Origin: Sandaracinaceae bacterium
GTDB lineage: Bacteria; Myxococcota_A; Polyangia; Polyangiales; Houyiibacteriaceae
Reading direction: 5' to 3'
Length of the DNA: 64,000 nt
NCBI GenBank assembly: GCA_016706685.1
Contig: JADJJE010000053.1
Span: 24,382-88,381, forward strand
Each line of letters opens with the position of its first letter. Position 1 is the stretch's first letter. Of the stretch, positions 8,359 to 17,372 are shown piece by piece. The notes below the pieces were generated by a model. It saw only the letters and a list, made by a program, of their open reading frames with translations, was not told the DNA's origin and ran no database searches. A program made the position numbers and the translations under genes.

Positions 8359-9729
8359 TCAGCCGCCCACCATCGCGATGAGCGCCAGCGGCGCGAGCAG
8401 CTCCCCCTGAAACGACAACGTGAACGCGTGGTCGCGCGGGCCCGAGAGGCCAATGCGGGCGTCGAGACGAATACCGACGGGCCACTCGAGGCCGCCAACG
8501 GCACGGTGCCCGAAGTACAGCCCGGCGGTGACGCCGTGGCCCCCGCCACCGAAGCGCCCATGCACGCCGAACGAGGGCACGATGGCGCGGTCCGCGCGAG
8601 TGGGAAACACCACGTGACCCCCTGCGCCCAACAGAAAGTCCTGTGCCCCGAGGATGCCCGTGGAGCCGATCTCGCCGTAGAGTCCGAAGCCCACGTCCCG
8701 CTGCTCCGCCCTCCCGAAGGTGACCTCGGGCCGGAACGTGAGCGCGGGTCCGCTCGGGTGCGACTCGCGTCCCGCGCCCGAGTCGCGCACGAAGAAGCCG
8801 CCACCCATCGTGAGGTTGAAGGCGAAGCCCACACGCGCAGGAGCTCTCGGCACGCGCTCGATGAAGCCGTACCCGTCGCTCGGGTTCGCGTCGAAGAAGG
8901 CACGCCCCGCGCTGTCCTCCGCGACGAACCGAGGGTCGAGCGCCGCGACCAGCGCGCGCGCCAGCGAGGCCTGGTCGTTCGCGGGCGCGCCATTGCACGG
9001 GCACGTGGCCGCCGCGGTGGGGTCCACCGTGCACAGCGGCGGAACGTCCACCTCGAGCACACGTCCGGCGCCGAGCGCACCCGTCGCGACATCCTCGGCC
9101 TGATCACACGCCCCTCCCTCGGGGTCCACCACGATCGGCATGCGCGAACCCAAATCGCTGAACTGGCGACAGGCCTCGATGGTCTCCCCCACGGTCTCGC
9201 GAGGCGCGACGAGCACCACGCGCGCCGCAGGGTGCATGTGACACCCGCCCGTGCCGAGCATGGACTGCCCCAGCCACGCCATGTCGGCCATGAAGACGAC
9301 CGCAGCCACGGGCACGTTGGCGGTGCAGCAAGGGCCGAAGTCGCGGGCCTGGACGTCCGCGAGGACCTCGAGCACGCGCGCGGAAACGGCCTCCGGCAGG
9401 GTTTGCCGCAGATCGGGCGTGACCACGGCATACGTGCTGGCGAGCGCCCGCGCGAAGGGCTCGAGGCGCGCTGGGTCTCCCGCCGTGACCAGCAACACGA
9501 TGGGGCGCCGCGGGTGACGCATGGCGGGGTCGCAGACCGGACCGGGGGTGTCGCAGGTGACGTCACCCCGGAGTGGCGTGTGTGTTGGCAAGGGGATGCT
9601 GGACGCGTGCTGCACGGACGAGGGCCACTCGCTCGACGAGCTGGCAGGGGGCACGTCCTGGGCACTCACCAGCCCGGATCCAGAGAGCACGTTCACGCAG
9701 GCCAGCCCGAGCACCGTGGACAAACGCAT
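8359..9729 (-). CDS. Secreted or outer-membrane protein, uncharacterised
   Basis: A 456-residue protein with a clear signal peptide (about residues 1-24, ending VSAQ). The middle (about 70-280) looks like an alpha/beta domain with strands such as PIVLLVTAGD and VAAVVFMADM, and has several Cys pairs (FGPCCTA, CPCNG), suggesting disulphides in the periplasm. The last 170 residues alternate short strands with Gly-rich turns (FGLYGEIGSTGI, VTAGLYFGHRAVGG) and could form a beta-barrel. No catalytic motif is evident. It is 60 bp upstream of the L7/L12-like gene on the same strand. Not recognised. Confidence 0.65.
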   Translation of the reverse strand: MRLSTVLGLACVNVLSGSGLVSAQDVPPASSSSEWPSSVQHASSIPLPTHTPLRGDVTCDTPGPVCDPAMRHPRRPIVLLVTAGDPARLEPFARALASTYAVVTPDLRQTLPEAVSARVLEVLADVQARDFGPCCTANVPVAAVVFMADMAWLGQSMLGTGGCHMHPAARVVLVAPRETVGETIEACRQFSDLGSRMPIVVDPEGGACDQAEDVATGALGAGRVLEVDVPPLCTVDPTAAATCPCNGAPANDQASLARALVAALDPRFVAEDSAGRAFFDANPSDGYGFIERVPRAPARVGFAFNLTMGGGFFVRDSGAGRESHPSGPALTFRPEVTFGRAEQRDVGFGLYGEIGSTGILGAQDFLLGAGGHVVFPTRADRAIVPSFGVHGRFGGGGHGVTAGLYFGHRAVGGLEWPVGIRLDARIGLSGPRDHAFTLSFQGELLAPLALIAMVGG

Positions 9730-9855
9730 GCTGGGAGCTTCTCACGACTCGCCCCTGTACACCCGCCATGCTCGAGCGCTCCCGCAGGCTAGGGCCTCGC
9801 CCAAGCGGTCTCCATGCGCCTTGTCAGCGGCACCGGGAGCGGGCTTCATGGGGGC

Positions 9856-11158
9856 ATGACGACGCACGGCTCGCCCGCCCGGCCCCTCGGTGCCCTACTC
9901 CTCGCGCTCGCCCTCTCGGGCTGTGGCGCTGCATCGCCCCCGCCGCCCACGACGCAGGTCGAAGCCACGCCGCCCGCCTGCACGAGCTATCAGGAGCTGC
10001 GCGGCGACCGCTGCATGTACGTGGTGGAGGCGGAGGAGCGCTGCCACGAGGCCGACGGCGCCGCGTGTACCGGGGCTGGGGACGCCTACATGACCGGTGT
10101 GAACGTGGCCGTGGACGTCGATCACGCGGCCGAACTCTATGCGCGCGCATGCGAGCTCCGGGGACGCCGAGGGCTGCAACAGGCTCGGGTCCCTCCATGA
10201 AGATGGTGACGGCGTAGCGCTGGACCTGGCCGAGGCGGCGCGGCTCTACGCCGCCGGGTGTGAGCTGGGGAGCGCGGAGGCGTGCACGGTCTATGGCGCC
10301 ATGCTGGCCAACGGGGACGCCGTAGCCCAGGACCCCGCGCGCGCCGTGACGTTCTACGAGCGGGCCTGCCGCGATGGCGAGCCCTACGGATGCGGCAACT
10401 TGGGAGCCGCCTACCTCCACGGGGAGGGCGTGGCGGCGAACGTGCAGCACGCGATGGCGCTCCTCGAACGCGCCTGCGAGTCGAGCGTGGGCTTTGCCTG
10501 CGCGGAGCTCGGCTGGGCGCTCACGGACCACCCGGACGTCCCGCGGGACGAGAGCCGCGCGATGACGCTGTTCGAGCGGGCGTGTGCTCTCCACGACGCA
10601 TGGGGTTGCCACCTCGCCGGCCGATCATTCGCAGAAGGGGCCATCGTCCCGCTCGACGTCGAGCGCGCGCAGACACTGCTCACCGAGTCCTGCGAGCTCG
10701 GGGAGGAGTCTTCCTGTGAGATCTTGGACGAGCTCGCGGCGCCGGCGCCGACCCCGCAGGACACGGCCGCCAGCTGCGCTTCCCCCGCGCGCCTCACGCT
10801 GGGCCGGGAGGTCACGGGCACCACGGCAGACGCCGTGAACGGCCTGGTTGCCACCTGTGGTCTCCGCGCCACCTCGCCCGACCGAGTGTACACACTGGTC
10901 ATCACACGGCCCACGCGCCTCAAGGTGGACCTGTTCTCCGACTTCGACGGCGTGGTGCACATCCGCAGCGCGTGCTCGGTGGCGCCCGAGGGCCAGGTGG
11001 CCTGCAACGACGACGCCGCGGACGAGCGACCCAACGCGGACGAGCGCCACTCGGCCCTCGAGGTCGAGCTCCAGCGCGGCACGTACTTCGTGGTGGTGGA
11101 CGGCTACGCCGCACGAGAGTCGGGCGCGTTCCGCCTGTTGGTCGACCGCGCGCCCTGA
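9856..11158 (+). CDS. Sel1-repeat lipoprotein with C-terminal PPC-like domain, frame broken near 10155
   Basis: The ATG at 9856 starts a lipoprotein signal ending LALSGC. Sel1-like repeats follow, each with an A..LY..AC..G...GC..LG pattern and acidic or Gly loops (for example AARLYAAGCELGSAEACTVYG). The first frame ends at 10200 and the repeats continue from about 10155 in the next frame through 11158; the join falls within one repeat (YARACEL then GDAEGCNRLG), so a single base is added or missing. The final 120 residues (VYTLVITRPTRLKVDLFSDFD, then TYFVVVDGY) resemble the bacterial pre-peptidase C-terminal domain. Likely an outer-membrane-anchored adaptor protein; partner unknown. Confidence 0.75.
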
Positions 11159-11194
11159 GCGCCCGGACTGACTGATTCATGCGACGCTCGTCGC

Positions 11195-12046
11195 ATGCGC
11201 CATCCGACCTGGGGCTTCGAGCTACCCGAGATCCTCGCCCGGTTGATCGACTGGATGGGGGGAGACGAACGTCGTGCCGAGCTGCTGGAGCGCGCCGCGG
11301 GTGACATCGACCCCGCGCTCTCCAACCGCTTCGGGCAGACGGTGGGCAAGGAGCTGGCGTATCCGGGTCACCCCTTCGAATTCATCCCCATCTTTTGGAA
11401 CGGGGGCGACGCACTCCAGTACGGGCTGGTGGTCCATTCAGACGGCCTCGCTCACCGCATGGCCTCGTACGCGCCGGGGGATGATCGGGGGCCGCGCTGG
11501 CTCGGGGACGACGCCTCACAGGGCCTCGGCCACCTGCTCGCCGTGAATCGGCACTGGGCTGGTCGCACGGCGGCGTGGAGCGCACCCGGTGTGCAGGACC
11601 TCATCGACGAGCATCGGAGGGACGTGGCGGCCGCGGTCGACGAGCTGGCCGCCGCGCTCTCGCTCGAGGTCCCCGACGAACTCCCGGGCCTGACCGAAGG
11701 CGCGCGGTCCGACCGCGATGTCACTCCCGATGCGCCTGCCGGCTGGACGTTCGAGGAGTGCAACGACGACGTCGGGGTGCTGGCGCCGTCCACAGCGTTC
11801 GATCCCGACCTGGTGTCCATGGATCGGCCCTTCGACCGCGACGCCGAGCTCCTGACGGTCGACGGCCTCCTCGCGCGTGGCTTCCCGGCGTCTGCCTTGG
11901 CCGTGGCGCGCAACGTGTATCAGTTCACGGCGTTCGACGGGGATCGCGGGGCGGCAGCCGCCCGAGCCATGCAGCGCTCCTACTCGGCGCTCGGCAGGGA
12001 GTGGCTCGTGGGGCGCGTGGACGCGTACCTCGACCGCGATGACTGA
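11195..12046 (+). CDS. Uncharacterised soluble protein (283 residues)
   Basis: No signal peptide or membrane segment. The first half carries the pattern FEFIPIFWNGGDALQYGLVV and APGDDRGPRWLGDD, which recalls SUKH/SMI1-like proteins and related immunity-like folds, where a Trp-x-Gly-Gly-Asp turn is common, but the match is weak. The second half is helical and ends with a helix pair (ARNVYQF, AMQRSYSALGREWL). It starts 36 bp after the Sel1 lipoprotein on the same strand and ends 83 bp before the DTW gene. Function unknown. Confidence 0.6.
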   Translation: MRHPTWGFELPEILARLIDWMGGDERRAELLERAAGDIDPALSNRFGQTVGKELAYPGHPFEFIPIFWNGGDALQYGLVVHSDGLAHRMASYAPGDDRGPRWLGDDASQGLGHLLAVNRHWAGRTAAWSAPGVQDLIDEHRRDVAAAVDELAAALSLEVPDELPGLTEGARSDRDVTPDAPAGWTFEECNDDVGVLAPSTAFDPDLVSMDRPFDRDAELLTVDGLLARGFPASALAVARNVYQFTAFDGDRGAAAARAMQRSYSALGREWLVGRVDAYLDRDD

Positions 12047-12129
12047 GATGCCGACCGCGCCGGCAGGAGGCACGCGCGCATAGCGAAGGCCAGCACCGTC
12101 CAGTACAGACCAGGCGCCCCGAGGCACGC

Positions 12130-13368
12130 ATGACCCACGAGACGCCCGAGACCCCGACCGCCGAGCACCGCGAGACGTGCTTCCGCTGCTTCAAGCCACG
12201 CTCCACGTGCGTGTGCGGGCTGATCACGGCCGTTCCCAACCGGGTGGGGGTGTCCGTGCTGCAGCACCCGCGTGAGCGCGCCCACCCGCTCGGCACGGCC
12301 CGCTTCGTGGAGCTGGGCCTCTCGAACTCCGAGGTCATCGTGGCCTTCACGGGGGACCGCGACCTGCACGTGCCCATGCAGCTGCCGGAGGGCACGGGGC
12401 TGCTGTACCCGAGCCCGGACGCCACCGACCTCGAGCAGGCCACGCCGGCCGAGCGGCCGCGGCACCTGTTGGTGCTGGACGGGACCTGGAGCCAGGCGCG
12501 CGCGCTCTACCGGCAGAACCCGTGGCTGGCTGGCATGCCGCACTTTCAGCTGTCGCCCGAGGCGCCCAGCCGCTACCGCATTCGGCGCGAGCCGCGCCCC
12601 GAGTTCGTGTCCACGCTGGAGTCCGTGCTGCTGGCGCTGCGCATCCTGGAGCCCGAGACGGAGGGCTTCGAGGGGCTGCTGAGCGCGTTCGACTCGCTGG
12701 TGGACACCCAGATCGAGCACCACGCCAGGGCGAAGGGCGCGGGGGAGCCCAAGCGGCAGAAGCGCGTGCGGCGCGAGCGCCTGTATCGCGGCGTGCCGCG
12801 CTGGCTGGCGGAGGACGCCGAGCGGCTGGTGGGGCTGTATGCCGAGGCGGTGCCGCCCGCCACCGCGGGGCCTTCGAAGCCCGGCCCACTGCTGCAGCTG
12901 GTGGCCATGCGCTTCGCCACGGGTGAGCGCTTCGAGGCCATGATCCGCCCCGCCGCCGGCCTGCCGGGAGACGCCGAGCTGGCCACCATCGGGCTCACGC
13001 GCGCGGACTTCGATGACGCGCTGCCCGGAGAGCAGCTGGCCCATGCCCTCGACGGTTTCCTACGGCCGGGCGACGTGGGCCTCGCGTGGAACCGCAGCAC
13101 CCCCAGCCTCATGCACGACGCCACGGGCATCGCCCACCGCATGCGGTTGCTCAAGCCGGTGCTGCGCGAGCTGGGCCCGCTGGACGAGCACGGGTCGCTC
13201 CAGTCGCTGGACGTGCTGGCCAGCCTGGCGCGCACCGAGCTGGGCGAGGCGGACCAGGCGCTGGACACAGAGGGCCTGCGCGGACGCGCGGCTGGGCGCC
13301 TCGCGAACCTGCTGCAGGTGGCCCGCGCCACGCGCCTGCGTGGGCTGAAGGCCCCGACGCTCGAGTAG
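12130..13368 (+). CDS. DTW-domain tRNA-uridine aminocarboxypropyltransferase with extra C-terminal domain
   Basis: Residues 1-215 form a DTW domain: the Cys cluster CFRCFKPRSTCVC near the N-terminus, a strand (VGVSVLQHPRERAHPLGTA), and LDGTWSQAR with the D-G-T-W signature, followed by RYRIRREP. Enzymes of this family (TapT/TuaA) attach an aminocarboxypropyl group from S-adenosylmethionine to uridine in tRNA, giving acp3U. The protein is 412 residues, while DTW-only enzymes are about 200-250. The extra C-terminal part (about 235-405) reads like a degenerate DEDD/DnaQ-type exonuclease fold (FEAMIRPAAGLP, then IGLTRADFDDA), but the usual D-x-E metal motif is absent at its first strand. The extra domain's role is inference only. 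Confidence 0.82.
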   Translation: MTHETPETPTAEHRETCFRCFKPRSTCVCGLITAVPNRVGVSVLQHPRERAHPLGTARFVELGLSNSEVIVAFTGDRDLHVPMQLPEGTGLLYPSPDATDLEQATPAERPRHLLVLDGTWSQARALYRQNPWLAGMPHFQLSPEAPSRYRIRREPRPEFVSTLESVLLALRILEPETEGFEGLLSAFDSLVDTQIEHHARAKGAGEPKRQKRVRRERLYRGVPRWLAEDAERLVGLYAEAVPPATAGPSKPGPLLQLVAMRFATGERFEAMIRPAAGLPGDAELATIGLTRADFDDALPGEQLAHALDGFLRPGDVGLAWNRSTPSLMHDATGIAHRMRLLKPVLRELGPLDEHGSLQSLDVLASLARTELGEADQALDTEGLRGRAAGRLANLLQVARATRLRGLKAPTLE

Positions 13369-13379
13369 CACGGCGCCCC

Positions 13380-13406
13380 GCTGGCCCCGCCGGGTGGGTG
13401 GCCAGC
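13380..13406. terminator. Hairpin between convergent genes
   Basis: GCTGGCC at 13380-13386 and its exact complement GGCCAGC at 13400-13406 form a 7 bp stem with a 13-base loop. It lies between the 3' ends of the DTW gene and the convergent glutathione S-transferase gene. There is no T run on either side, so termination is plausible but not proven. Confidence 0.35.
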
Positions 13407-13425
13407 GCGACGGTTCGAGCGGCCC

Positions 13426-14079
13426 TCAGCCCGCCAGCACGTGCTGGTCCACGTTCGCCTTCTCGGCCGCGAACGCCTGGAACCACGGCTGCTTCGCCAC
13501 GTTGGGCCGCTGCTTGCAGCGCTCGTACCACCGATGCAGGCGAGGGAAGTCGCGCTCCGGCAACCCCAGCCCATCGATGGCCATGCCGAAGAAGGGCAAC
13601 ACGATGATGTCGGCGATGGAGTACTCGTCCCCCGCGAAGAAGGGCTGGTCGTCCAGATAGCCCTCCCACGTGCGGCACTCGGCCATGAGCTTCTCGAGGC
13701 GTTCGCCCAGCTCGGCGCGCCGCATGCCGCGGAACTTCACGGACCCGAAGATGTTGGTGGGGTCCAGCTTCTGGTTGAACTCGGCGATCAACCGAATGCA
13801 CTTGGCCATGGCCACCGGGTCGCGCGGGATGAGCGGCGGCTCGGGGTAGCGGTGCTCGAGGTACTGCACGATGGCCACGCTCTCGAACACGGTGATGCCG
13901 TCGTCCACGATGCACGGCACCTGGCCGCGCGGGTTGATGGCCAGGTAAGGCGGCTGGCGGTGCTCGCCCTTGAAGAGGTCTACCGTGACGTACTCGTACG
14001 GGAGGCCTTTCTCCTCGAGGTAGAGCTGGGCGCGCATCGAGTTGTTGGAGAAGGGGTGAGCGTAGAGCTTGATGGCCAC
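13426..14079 (-). CDS. Glutathione S-transferase family protein
   Basis: A 217-residue cytosolic GST. The N-terminal thioredoxin-like half starts IKLYAHPFSNNSMRAQL with Ser residues where theta- and phi-like GSTs carry the catalytic Ser, followed by the cis-Pro segment NPRGQVPCIVDDG and the glutathione-contacting ES pair (VFESVAIVQYLE). The C-terminal helical half has the N-capping motif with the conserved Asp (EYSIADIIVLPF). It would conjugate glutathione to electrophiles or act as a peroxidase; the substrate cannot be inferred. A GTG start at 14079 fits the domain boundary exactly; upstream in-frame sequence is unlike the family. It is divergent from the RCC1 lipoprotein. Confidence 0.88.
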   Translation of the reverse strand: MAIKLYAHPFSNNSMRAQLYLEEKGLPYEYVTVDLFKGEHRQPPYLAINPRGQVPCIVDDGITVFESVAIVQYLEHRYPEPPLIPRDPVAMAKCIRLIAEFNQKLDPTNIFGSVKFRGMRRAELGERLEKLMAECRTWEGYLDDQPFFAGDEYSIADIIVLPFFGMAIDGLGLPERDFPRLHRWYERCKQRPNVAKQPWFQAFAAEKANVDQHVLAG

Positions 14080-14274
14080 GGTGCCTCGTGTCGCCGGACG
14101 CGCCGGCTCGTTACGCACCTCGAGCCGCCCATGGCGCTCCCGTGTCGGGCGTTTGCTGCACAAGCGGGAGGGGCATCGTGGTACCCATGCACGTATCTGA
14201 GGGACCCGGCAGGCCCTGGCGCCCATGTCGCCGAGCCGGAGCACCGGGTCCGAACCCTCACAAGGATGCAAATC

Positions 14275-16671
14275 ATGCGTATCAGCAAGACACTCCTCGT
14301 CCTCGCGCTAGCCGCACCGCTAGCGTTGGGCTGCGGCGGCGAAGACCCGCCTGCGACTCCCGGTGCGCCAGGCGCTCCGGCCGTCCCGGGCGCTCCCGCT
14401 GTCCCCGGCGCTCCGGCAGCCCCCGCGGCTCCGGCCGTCGTGGCGCAGGTCTGCCTCGGCGGCGAGCACACGTGCGTCATGCGGGCCACCGGCGAGGTGT
14501 TCTGCGCCGGCAAGAACCTGGATGGCGAGCTGGGTGACGGCACCGCGCAGACGCGCTGGAGCTGGGTACCCGTGCAGGGCGTCACGGGCGCGCGCAGCAT
14601 CGCGTGCGGCGACGACCACACCTGCGCCATCACGGCGACGGGCGTGTCCTGCTGGGGCGCGAACGCCACGGGCGCCCTGGGCGCCGGCCACCAGAACGTC
14701 ACCCACACCGCCGTGCAGGTGCAGGGTCTGACCGACGCGGTCCAGCTCGCGCTGGGCTACCACTTCAGCTGCGCTCGCCGCACCAGCGGCGCCGTGAGCT
14801 GCTGGGGCGACGGTGAGAACGGGCGCCTCGGCAACGGCACCAACACCCTGAGCGCCACGCCCGTGGCGGTCAGCGGCCTGGCCGACGCCGCCGAGATCAG
14901 CGCGGGCCGCGCCCACGCTTGCGCGCGCAAGGCCGACGGCACCGTGGTGTGCTGGGGCAACGGCCAAAGCGGCCAGCTTGGCCAGGGCGGTGAGCGCGGC
15001 AGCGACAGCAACGTGCCGGTCCCCGTGGCGGGCGTCGTGGGAGCCACCACGGTGGACGCCGGCGGCAACCACAGCTGCGCCATCACCCCCGCGGCCACGC
15101 TGTGCTGGGGTCAGAACGACTACGGTCAGAGCGGCGCTGGCGAGAGCCGAATCAACTCGGCGACGGCCGTGGCCGGGCTCACCGGTGCCACGCAGCTCGC
15201 CATCTCCGGCAGCCGCAGCTGCGTGCTGGTGGCCGGCGGCGCGGTGCAGTGCTGGGGCTACAACAACTACACCGCCCAGCTGCTGGGCGTGGGCGTCGAG
15301 GTGGAGAAGGTGCTCACCCCGACCCCCGTCACCGGCCTCACGGGCGTGGTCCGCTTCGACACCTACTCGTCGGGCACCAGCGCGGCCGCCTGTGCCCTGA
15401 ACGCGGCCAACCAGCTGTGGTGCTGGGGCAACGCCGGCAACGGACGCTTCGGCAACAATGAGCCCAACTCGCTCCACACGGCTGCCGTGGTGGTGCCCGA
15501 CGTCAACGCACTGACCGCGGCCCCCAGCGTTCCGGCCACCTTCCCCCCCGTGGCCGAGGGTCTCCCCGCGCGCACCAGCTTCGAGGTGGGCAGCCACACG
15601 GTGTGCGGCGTGCGTGAGGGCCGCGTCTATTGCTTCGGCGTGGGCAGCGAGGGCCGCCTGGGCCTCGGCTCCACGCGCGCCAACCCCGCCGGCAGCGCGC
15701 AGCCGGTCCCCGGCATCGAAGACGCGGTGGACGTTTCCACCGGCCTCACGCGCACGTGCGCGCTGCGGCGCGGCGGCACGGTGGCGTGCTGGGGTGGCCT
15801 CACGGGCCGCATCGACTCCAGCTTGCCCCTGCCCATCGAGGGCCTGACGGACGTGCGCGCCATCAACGTGGGCGGCAGCGCGTACTCCATGACGCTGTGC
15901 GCCGTCCACAACGACGGCGGCGTGAGCTGCACGGGCTCGCAGCTCTACGGCCAGGGTGAGGCCACGCTCACGCCCGTGCGCATCGAGGGCATCACCGGAG
16001 CCACCGACGTCCTGGTCGGCACCGACGCGGCGTGCGCGCTCACCGGCGAGGGCAAGGTCATGTGCTGGGGCTCCGGCAGCTACGGTCAGCTGGGCAACGG
16101 CGCCATGAACGGCTCCGCCACACCGGTGGAAGTGGCCGGCATCCGCGACGCCGTGGCCATCGGCGGCGGTAGCTACAACTTCTGCGCCCTGCGTCGGAAC
16201 GGCTCGCTGTCGTGCTGGGGCGGCAACGACGACGGACAGCTCGGCGTGGGCACGAGCGGCCGCGAGACCAACACCGGCACCCCCGCCGCGGTGCGCGGCC
16301 TGCGCGGCGTGGCGAGCGCCGGCAAGGCTGGCGACACCATGTGCGTGGCGCTGCGCAACGGCGACGGCATGTGCTGGGGTGCCAACGACTTTGGCCAGAC
16401 GGGCCACAACGAGGCGGAGACCGACGACGTGACGGCCCCGTGGGACTACCTGCGCACCGACCCGGCGGTGGCTGCGATGGGTAACCTGGTGGAGATGGGC
16501 TGTGGCTGGAACTTCTGCTGCGGTCTGCACGCACAGGGCGGCATCAGCTGCGCGGGCTCCACGCCGCTCGGCGGTGACAGCGGCTTCATGGGCCTCTCGA
16601 ACGTGCGCAGCAGCACGCCGGTGGCCGCGCCCAGCATCACCTTCCCGGTGATCGCGCCCGCGGCGGAGTAG
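14275..16671 (+). CDS. RCC1-repeat surface lipoprotein
   Basis: A 798-residue lipoprotein: AAGGA is 8 bases upstream of the ATG at 14275, and the signal ends LALGC. An Ala/Pro-rich tether (about residues 22-60) leads to at least eleven RCC1-type blades with the motif C-x(0-3)-WG-x-N/S-x(2-6)-G-x-LG-x-G, each followed by V.GL/V.GV and C(A/V)(L/I/R). Two seven-bladed propellers are plausible. Paired Cys in each blade suggest disulphides, fitting an extracytoplasmic place. RCC1 domains in eukaryotes bind Ran or chromatin, but bacterial lipoprotein versions are common in Myxococcota and their ligands are unknown. It is divergent from the GST gene. Confidence 0.9.
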   Translation: MRISKTLLVLALAAPLALGCGGEDPPATPGAPGAPAVPGAPAVPGAPAAPAAPAVVAQVCLGGEHTCVMRATGEVFCAGKNLDGELGDGTAQTRWSWVPVQGVTGARSIACGDDHTCAITATGVSCWGANATGALGAGHQNVTHTAVQVQGLTDAVQLALGYHFSCARRTSGAVSCWGDGENGRLGNGTNTLSATPVAVSGLADAAEISAGRAHACARKADGTVVCWGNGQSGQLGQGGERGSDSNVPVPVAGVVGATTVDAGGNHSCAITPAATLCWGQNDYGQSGAGESRINSATAVAGLTGATQLAISGSRSCVLVAGGAVQCWGYNNYTAQLLGVGVEVEKVLTPTPVTGLTGVVRFDTYSSGTSAAACALNAANQLWCWGNAGNGRFGNNEPNSLHTAAVVVPDVNALTAAPSVPATFPPVAEGLPARTSFEVGSHTVCGVREGRVYCFGVGSEGRLGLGSTRANPAGSAQPVPGIEDAVDVSTGLTRTCALRRGGTVACWGGLTGRIDSSLPLPIEGLTDVRAINVGGSAYSMTLCAVHNDGGVSCTGSQLYGQGEATLTPVRIEGITGATDVLVGTDAACALTGEGKVMCWGSGSYGQLGNGAMNGSATPVEVAGIRDAVAIGGGSYNFCALRRNGSLSCWGGNDDGQLGVGTSGRETNTGTPAAVRGLRGVASAGKAGDTMCVALRNGDGMCWGANDFGQTGHNEAETDDVTAPWDYLRTDPAVAAMGNLVEMGCGWNFCCGLHAQGGISCAGSTPLGGDSGFMGLSNVRSSTPVAAPSITFPVIAPAAE

Positions 16672-16685
16672 CGCTCGAGGCATGT

Positions 16686-16718
16686 GCGCCTCGGCGATTT
16701 TCGAGATCGCCGAGGCGC
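16686..16718. terminator. Perfect 13 bp stem-loop downstream of the RCC1 gene
   Basis: GCGCCTCGGCGAT at 16686-16698 pairs perfectly with ATCGCCGAGGCGC at 16706-16718, leaving a 7-base loop. It starts 14 bases after the RCC1 stop and ends 22 bases before the next start codon. No T run follows, so it may be an imperfect terminator, an mRNA-stabilising hairpin, or an operator for the downstream gene. Confidence 0.5.
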
Positions 16719-16740
16719 AGCGTCGCGCTACTCTCCGCGC

Positions 16741-17364
16741 ATGTCGGAGTCTCCGGTCACCCTCCCCAAGAGCTTCCAGGGCGGCAGCGCCGGGGGCTGC
16801 GCCATCTTCGGATCCGTGTTGTTCCTGGGTCCGTTCGCGGTGGGGCTGTACATGTGGCTCTCGAAGGACCTGGGCGTGGACGCGCTCACGTCGGCAGGGG
16901 CTGCAGGGGGAGCGTTCCTCGTCGTCTCCACGGCGCTCTACGTGTTCTTCAACTCGCTCACCACCATCACGGTGGACCGCCATGGCCTGAGCGTGTCGCA
17001 CCAGTCCGGGCTGGGCCCAATCAAGGGGCCGGTCCGCAAGGACTACGACGTCTCGTGGGCTTCGCTCGAGCACGTGTACGACGTGGAGAAGCGGCGCCTC
17101 ACCAAGCACGGCAACGTGAACGCTTCCTATGAGTTCAGGGCCGGGGACCACACCATCCACTCGGCCATCCTGGGGACCATGGCGCGTGACGGGCAGTACC
17201 TCGAGTTCCTCGCGGCGGTGCGCGCTGCGGTGGGTGACAAGCTGGTGCAGAAGGACGACCTCGGCGAGCTCGAGGCGCCTCTGCAGCGCCTGATCGACAA
17301 GCGCATTGCCCAGGGCGACGACGGCGACGAACCGCAGCCGCCGCAGCGACCTCGGGCCGGCTGA
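16741..17364 (+). CDS. Small membrane protein with two N-terminal helices and PH-like domain
   Basis: A 207-residue protein. Two membrane helices (AIFGSVLFLGPFAVGLYMWL and FLVVSTALYVFFNSL) are followed by a strand-rich part starting TTITVDRHGLSV, which resembles bacterial PH-like domains that follow membrane hairpins. The C-terminal tail is helical then acidic and Pro-rich. I see no enzymatic motif. It stands alone between the RCC1 gene and the convergent surface-repeat gene. The ATG at 16741 is the only start that keeps the first helix near the N-terminus. Confidence 0.6.
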   Translation: MSESPVTLPKSFQGGSAGGCAIFGSVLFLGPFAVGLYMWLSKDLGVDALTSAGAAGGAFLVVSTALYVFFNSLTTITVDRHGLSVSHQSGLGPIKGPVRKDYDVSWASLEHVYDVEKRRLTKHGNVNASYEFRAGDHTIHSAILGTMARDGQYLEFLAAVRAAVGDKLVQKDDLGELEAPLQRLIDKRIAQGDDGDEPQPPQRPRAG

Positions 17365-17372
17365 CACGCCGC

